Part shown: in pieces, positions 5,330 through 8,357 of the stretch | Numbering within the stretch: position 1 is the stretch's first letter | Layout: each line of letters starts with the position of its first letter | Translations under genes and position numbers: made by a program | Origin: Candidatus Nomurabacteria bacterium | GTDB taxonomy: Bacteria > Patescibacteriota > Minisyncoccia > Phycocordibacterales > UBA9973 | DNA length: 8,357 nt | NCBI GenBank assembly: GCA_943354525.1 | Contig: CALRCI010000025.1 | Coordinates: 1-8,357, forward strand | Reading direction: 5' to 3' | Notes under the pieces: generated by a model | What the model saw: only the letters and a program-made list of their open reading frames with translations | Told to the model about the DNA's origin: nothing | Database searches by the model: none

Positions 5330-6301
5330 TTTTCGCAGGCAGAATGCGATGCGATAGAAGAAATACGGAACGGGTAGAAATACTTGATCAAAATTCGCGC
5401 CGATCTTCACGAATTCTCCACCGAAACTTCGCTTGAATTCAGTAAATCCTGCCCACGGGTGATTCTTGTCGTGTATCGGCGGCATACTTCCCCAGAGATC
5501 GAGTGACTCGAGTCCGAGTTGCTGGCCGAGGAGCATGGCATGCCAGATCAGTAAATTCATGGCCTTCACATTGCGATGGATATCGAGCGAGCCGCCATAC
5601 GGATAGTAGAGCTTCTTGCCGAATGCAAAGAGTTCGATTGCCGCAATCGGCGTGTTTTCATACCAAGCGACGAGAATATGATTGATGCTAGTCTTCCGCA
5701 TTTCTTCCCAGATCGCGCGATGATGCGCTTTGCCATGGCCTTGGTATTTCTGACGCGCACACGTCGCCAGATAAATCTCCCAGAAAATTTCAAAGCCTTC
5801 TTCCGTATTCATCTCGCGAATCTCCACGCCTTTGCGCTCGGCGTAGCGAATATTGTAGCGCGCATGCGAATCACAGGCAGCAAGCAATTCTGCTTCTGTG
5901 CGTTTCAGGTTAATGATCTGCGTCCACGGCGGCAACATCGGTGAAGCGGCGTTGCGTATCTGATTTTTGAAAAATGAAAACGGCGTAATCGGATCGTCAA
6001 TCGGCTCCCATGATGCAAAAATAATTTTCTTGCCTCGCGCAAACGTATTCACAAATGCAAGCATCTCCGCCGACGGCATTTGCGAGCGCGGAATATATAA
6101 AATTTTGTATGGCGTATGTGGAACACTGTGTACCGTCATCTGAAATGTTTGTTTGAGATGGTTCCCGTCGTACATGCCGACCCAGACAACTTCGCAATGC
6201 GTCCGCTTACGCACCTCTCCCCACGCATAACTCTGCAGCGGATGCGCCGCATGTGCGTCGAATTCGGTTGGGTTTATATCATTGAGAACTCGAATTTCCA
6301 T
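5306..6301 (-). CDS. FemAB-family aminoacyltransferase-like protein, second paralogue
   Basis: A 331-residue member of the same family. It opens with the typical MEIRVLNDINPTEFDAHAAH and LQSYAWGEVRK (22-32), followed by SHARYNIRYAERKGV (145-159), YYPYGGS (232-238) and FTEFKRSFGGE (286-296). Similarity to the plus-strand paralogue is concentrated in these motifs and looks low elsewhere, so this is an old pair or two separate acquisitions, not a recent inverted duplication. No signal peptide or long coiled coil is seen. It lies 42 bases after the mrdA stop on the same strand, but it has its own extended -10 element immediately before the ATG. Next to a PBP2 gene, the most economical role is modifying the peptidoglycan stem peptide; donor and acceptor are unknown. 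Confidence 0.85.
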   Translation of the reverse strand: MEIRVLNDINPTEFDAHAAHPLQSYAWGEVRKRTHCEVVWVGMYDGNHLKQTFQMTVHSVPHTPYKILYIPRSQMPSAEMLAFVNTFARGKKIIFASWEPIDDPITPFSFFKNQIRNAASPMLPPWTQIINLKRTEAELLAACDSHARYNIRYAERKGVEIREMNTEEGFEIFWEIYLATCARQKYQGHGKAHHRAIWEEMRKTSINHILVAWYENTPIAAIELFAFGKKLYYPYGGSLDIHRNVKAMNLLIWHAMLLGQQLGLESLDLWGSMPPIHDKNHPWAGFTEFKRSFGGEFVKIGANFDQVFLPVPYFFYRIAFCLRKLVNKLFS

Positions 6302-6307
6302 GCGGAA

Positions 6308-6316
6308 AGTATAGCA
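6308..6316 (-). promoter_or_regulatory. Extended -10 promoter of the minus-strand FemAB gene, leaderless type
   Basis: TGCTATACT is an extended -10 element followed by exactly six bases (TTCCGC) and then the ATG at 6301. Transcription would start at the start codon. No -35 match is seen; the upstream side is occupied by the palindrome at 6325-6355. Compare TGATATACT-AACCGC-ATG at the plus-strand paralogue. Confidence 0.6.
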
Positions 6317-6324
6317 TTTTTCAA

Positions 6325-6355
6325 ATCACTCCATAGGTCAGACCTATGGAGTGAT
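6325..6355. repeat. 31-base near-perfect palindrome over the mrdA 3' end
   Basis: ATCACTCCATAGGTC (6325-6339) is the exact reverse complement of GACCTATGGAGTGAT (6341-6355), with a single central A on the plus strand. In mrdA mRNA this gives a stem of 13-14 bp with a 3-5 base loop, and it contains the last codons and TAG stop of mrdA. On the mRNA strand it is followed only by TTTGAAAAA, a poor U-tract, so it is a weak terminator at best. It could instead stabilise the mRNA 3' end or be an operator, since it lies just upstream of the next gene's -10 element. Confidence 0.8.
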
Positions 6356-8056
6356 CGACGTATATTCCGGCTTAGTGTGATAGAGCCAGTCGAGGAAATT
6401 ATAGGTTGCTACGGTTGCGCCGACCGTGTTGGATGACGGGCCGCGCTCCATGATGACCATTGAGGCATAGCGGGGCTGTTCGTAGGGGAAGAACGTCATC
6501 GCAGACGAATTGATGAATTCATTATTCACGCCGACTTGCGCCGTACCGGTCTTCGCTGCGACATGGAACGGGAGTTTGTTCAGCCGCGTTGCCGTACCTT
6601 CGGCAACGACGAGCCGCGTACCATCCTGAATCGCCTGCCAATACTCGTCTTTGAACGGCAGCTGCGTGACTGGAATTTTTGCCGGATCTTCGTCTTTGAT
6701 CAGATGCGGGGTGACGAGTTTGCCGCGACTGCCGACGGCGGCCATGACGCGCACCATTTGGAGCGGAGTGACTTGGAAACCATACTGGCCGATAGCAGTG
6801 TGGTACGTATCGCCGAGACGCCACGTCGGATCCTTTGGAAAGTTCTTTGCTTTCCATGTCGGATCAGGTACGACACCGGATTTCTCACCCGGCAGATCAA
6901 TGCCCGACGGCGCGCCGAGTCCGAACATATGCGTGTATTTGACGATGTTGGTAATACCGATACCCGGCTGATTTTGATACCCCCCGCCAACTTCGTAGAA
7001 GAAGATGTTTGAAGAGACTTTGAGCGCATGACGAATATCGAGAATACCGTTGTTTTTGTTGAAGTCTTTGAAGTGCGTTTCTTGCGTCGGATCGTACGGG
7101 TTCGGAATTGAGATGTAATCATGCGAGACGATGAGCGTGTGTTCGGTGATCACGCCTTCGGTCAATCCAGCGATACCGATCATCGGCTTGACGATCGAAC
7201 CTGGCGAATACAGTCCGGAAACTGCGCGATCAAGCAGCGGATTTCGCGAGTCGTTGAAATAGGCATTGATCGTCGCGACATCTTTGCCGTCAGAAAGAAT
7301 ACTCGGAAAATAATCCGGATAGCTCGCGAGCGCAATGATCTCGCCGGTGTTGATGTCCATGATGACGCCGGCGCCGCCTTTGTAGTTCGCATCGCGGGCC
7401 ACTTCGGCGATCTTCTGGTAGAGCGCGGATTGCAGATCGGCATCGATTGAGAGCGTCAGATTCGCGCCGGGTGACGGAGGGTTCTCAATGTTTTCTGATA
7501 CGACAGCGCCTTTCGCATCACGTTCGGTAATGCGAAGACCGGGCGTGCCGGTAAGCATATCATTATATTCTTTTTCAATGCCGTCTTTGCCGAGATACTC
7601 AGTACGAACATAGGCGCCGGTCGTGGCATTTCGCGCCGGATAGCTCACGTAGCCCAAGATATGCCCGAAACCGGAGAGCGGCGTGTAGACACGGGCGGCA
7701 TAATCATCAGTTTCATTCTTCTGTTGATTATACACAAGCGCCACACCGTTTCGGTCATAGACGACGCCGCGCGGAGAATAAAGCGGCTCCTGCATGAGCG
7801 AGTTGCGTTCGCTTCGGGCGAAATAGTCGGTGCCGTGAATGATTTGGAGGTAGACAAGCCGGATGCCGAAACAGATGAAGATCACGACAATCGCACCATA
7901 GGCGAAACGAAGCACTCGCTTGCCGATCGGCTTCTCGAGTCGGCCTTCGAATTGTTGAGTGTCGAATTCGGGAAGATTCTTGGAATCAAGAAAAATTTCG
8001 TCAGGTTCGACGAACGGGTGTCGACGCCATTTCGATGTTCTGCGAATGCGCATCAT
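6344..8056 (-). CDS. mrdA: Penicillin-binding protein 2 (elongation transpeptidase)
   Basis: A 570-residue class B PBP that crosslinks peptidoglycan during lateral growth, anchored in the membrane with its catalytic domain outside. A polar cytoplasmic tail (1-47) leads to one membrane segment (about 48-71). The conserved SPRGVVYDRNG pedestal string lies at 94-104, HILGYVS at 132-138 and the substrate-enzyme region from GIEKEYNDML (159-168) on. Transpeptidase motifs are complete: S287-I-V-K290 in SPGSIVKP, S348-S-N350, and K502-T-G-T505. Only about 20 residues separate the DRNG string from HILGYVS, against roughly 100 in E. coli PBP2, so the pedestal head region is largely absent. I chose the ATG at 8056 because it overlaps the previous gene's stop as ATGA; 8053 is the next codon, and an in-frame ATG at 8101 lies inside the upstream gene. 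No Shine-Dalgarno site is visible. Confidence 0.93.
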   Translation of the reverse strand: MMRIRRTSKWRRHPFVEPDEIFLDSKNLPEFDTQQFEGRLEKPIGKRVLRFAYGAIVVIFICFGIRLVYLQIIHGTDYFARSERNSLMQEPLYSPRGVVYDRNGVALVYNQQKNETDDYAARVYTPLSGFGHILGYVSYPARNATTGAYVRTEYLGKDGIEKEYNDMLTGTPGLRITERDAKGAVVSENIENPPSPGANLTLSIDADLQSALYQKIAEVARDANYKGGAGVIMDINTGEIIALASYPDYFPSILSDGKDVATINAYFNDSRNPLLDRAVSGLYSPGSIVKPMIGIAGLTEGVITEHTLIVSHDYISIPNPYDPTQETHFKDFNKNNGILDIRHALKVSSNIFFYEVGGGYQNQPGIGITNIVKYTHMFGLGAPSGIDLPGEKSGVVPDPTWKAKNFPKDPTWRLGDTYHTAIGQYGFQVTPLQMVRVMAAVGSRGKLVTPHLIKDEDPAKIPVTQLPFKDEYWQAIQDGTRLVVAEGTATRLNKLPFHVAAKTGTAQVGVNNEFINSSAMTFFPYEQPRYASMVIMERGPSSNTVGATVATYNFLDWLYHTKPEYTSITP

Positions 8057-8319
8057 GACCGTGACAGAATTCGAGGACGGAGGAATTCGACCACGGCACA
8101 TACTACGATAGTCACCGTTGTGACAAAAATCGGATCACGGAAAAATCGTGTCAGCGGCACGCCGCCGATGAGATCAATATAGAGCGTATAGCAGAAAATC
8201 TCATACATGCGCGGGATGAAGATAATTGCCGCCACAATGAACATCGCCGTCATCCAAAATGGAAACATGAAGACGGAGATAACGAGTATGCCATTGGTGA
8301 TGAGACGACGTTTGTTCAT
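8053..8319 (-). CDS. Small integral membrane protein in the mreD position
   Basis: An 88-residue, very hydrophobic protein with probable membrane segments at about 8-35 (perhaps two short helices) and 63-80, between basic ends (MNKRR and RPRILSRS). The stretch around YTLYIDLIGGVPLTRF (44-59) recalls the acidic turn and G-x-P-L pattern of the MreD family, and MreD is the expected gene immediately before mrdA in mreBCD-mrdA clusters. MreD is normally about 160 residues with more helices, so this would be a much reduced version. An unrelated small membrane protein is equally possible, so I give no symbol. It overlaps both neighbours by 4 bases (ATGA), indicating tight translational coupling to mrdA. 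Confidence 0.6.
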   Translation of the reverse strand: MNKRRLITNGILVISVFMFPFWMTAMFIVAAIIFIPRMYEIFCYTLYIDLIGGVPLTRFFRDPIFVTTVTIVVCAVVEFLRPRILSRS

Positions 8320-8357
8320 TTTCGGAAACGACGGATGATGAATTTGATAATCCAGAA
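8316..8357 (-). CDS. C-terminal end of an unidentified gene upstream of the mreD-like gene
   Basis: Only the last 13 codons and a TGA stop are inside the window: FWIIKFIIRRFRK. The stop overlaps the next ATG as ATGA, so the frame is very likely real. The peptide is a short hydrophobic stretch with a basic end, suggestive of a membrane-associated C-terminus. Position would suggest mreC, but the sequence is too short to assign. Confidence 0.5.
   Translation of the reverse strand, partial: FWIIKFIIRRFRK

Noticed and set aside
4259..6301. Recent inverted duplication creating the two FemAB genes
   Set aside because: Outside the family motifs the two proteins differ greatly and no long nucleotide inverted repeat is visible.
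8057..8101. Earlier in-frame ATG for mrdA adding 15 residues
   Set aside because: The extension lies inside the upstream membrane-protein gene; the ATGA overlap at 8053-8056 is the usual coupled start.
6536..8182. Long open frames on the plus strand opposite mrdA
   Set aside because: Arginine- and aspartate-rich shadow translations of the PBP2 gene with no family features.
1..8357. TGA-recoded (code 25) CPR genome
   Set aside because: TGA is the natural stop of mraZ and of the mreD-position gene at family-appropriate or overlap-supported positions, so TGA is a stop here.

Overview
This window reads as a chromosomal housekeeping segment of a small-genome bacterium, most likely a member of the Candidate Phyla Radiation (Patescibacteria, Parcubacteria-like). 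The basis is indirect: short divergent versions of universal genes, tight 4-base ATGA gene overlaps, many genes without a Shine-Dalgarno site, and two FemAB-type proteins next to cell-wall genes. TGA, TAA and TAG all serve as stops, so a TGA-recoding lineage (code 25) is unlikely. I see no mobile element, CRISPR array, tRNA or rRNA.

Layout. (1) 1-1812, minus strand: start of the division/cell-wall (dcw) cluster in the order mraZ, rsmH, an ftsL-like gene, then the first 40 codons of an ftsI-type transpeptidase cut by the window edge. (2) 1813-1996: a dense control region with an array of MraZ-type boxes at a 10-bp period over the mraZ promoter, a perfect DnaA box, a leader hairpin, and a divergent promoter for a small plus-strand gene. 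(3) 1997-2170, plus strand: an unrecognised 57-residue acidic protein, followed by a terminator shared with convergent lysS. (4) 2239-4168, minus strand: greA followed by lysS. (5) 4259-6301: two FemAB-family aminoacyltransferase-like genes facing each other, with 3' ends overlapping by 24 bases. (6) 6344-8357, minus strand: part of a rod/elongation cluster, made of the tail of an unknown gene, a small membrane protein in the mreD position, and PBP2 (mrdA), chained by 4-base overlaps. A 31-base near-perfect palindrome covers the mrdA stop codon.

Functionally, most of the window builds and divides the peptidoglycan sacculus: MraZ/RsmH/FtsL/FtsI for septation, PBP2 and its partner for elongation, and the FemAB proteins probably for adding amino acids to the peptide stem or a related aminoacyl transfer. 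LysS and GreA are general translation and transcription genes.

The most interesting signals are regulatory: the MraZ/DnaA control region, near-identical leaderless-type promoters on the two FemAB genes (extended -10 exactly six bases before ATG), the hidden small gene, and a PBP2 that appears to lack most of the pedestal head region. I found no evidence for a wholly new multi-gene system.
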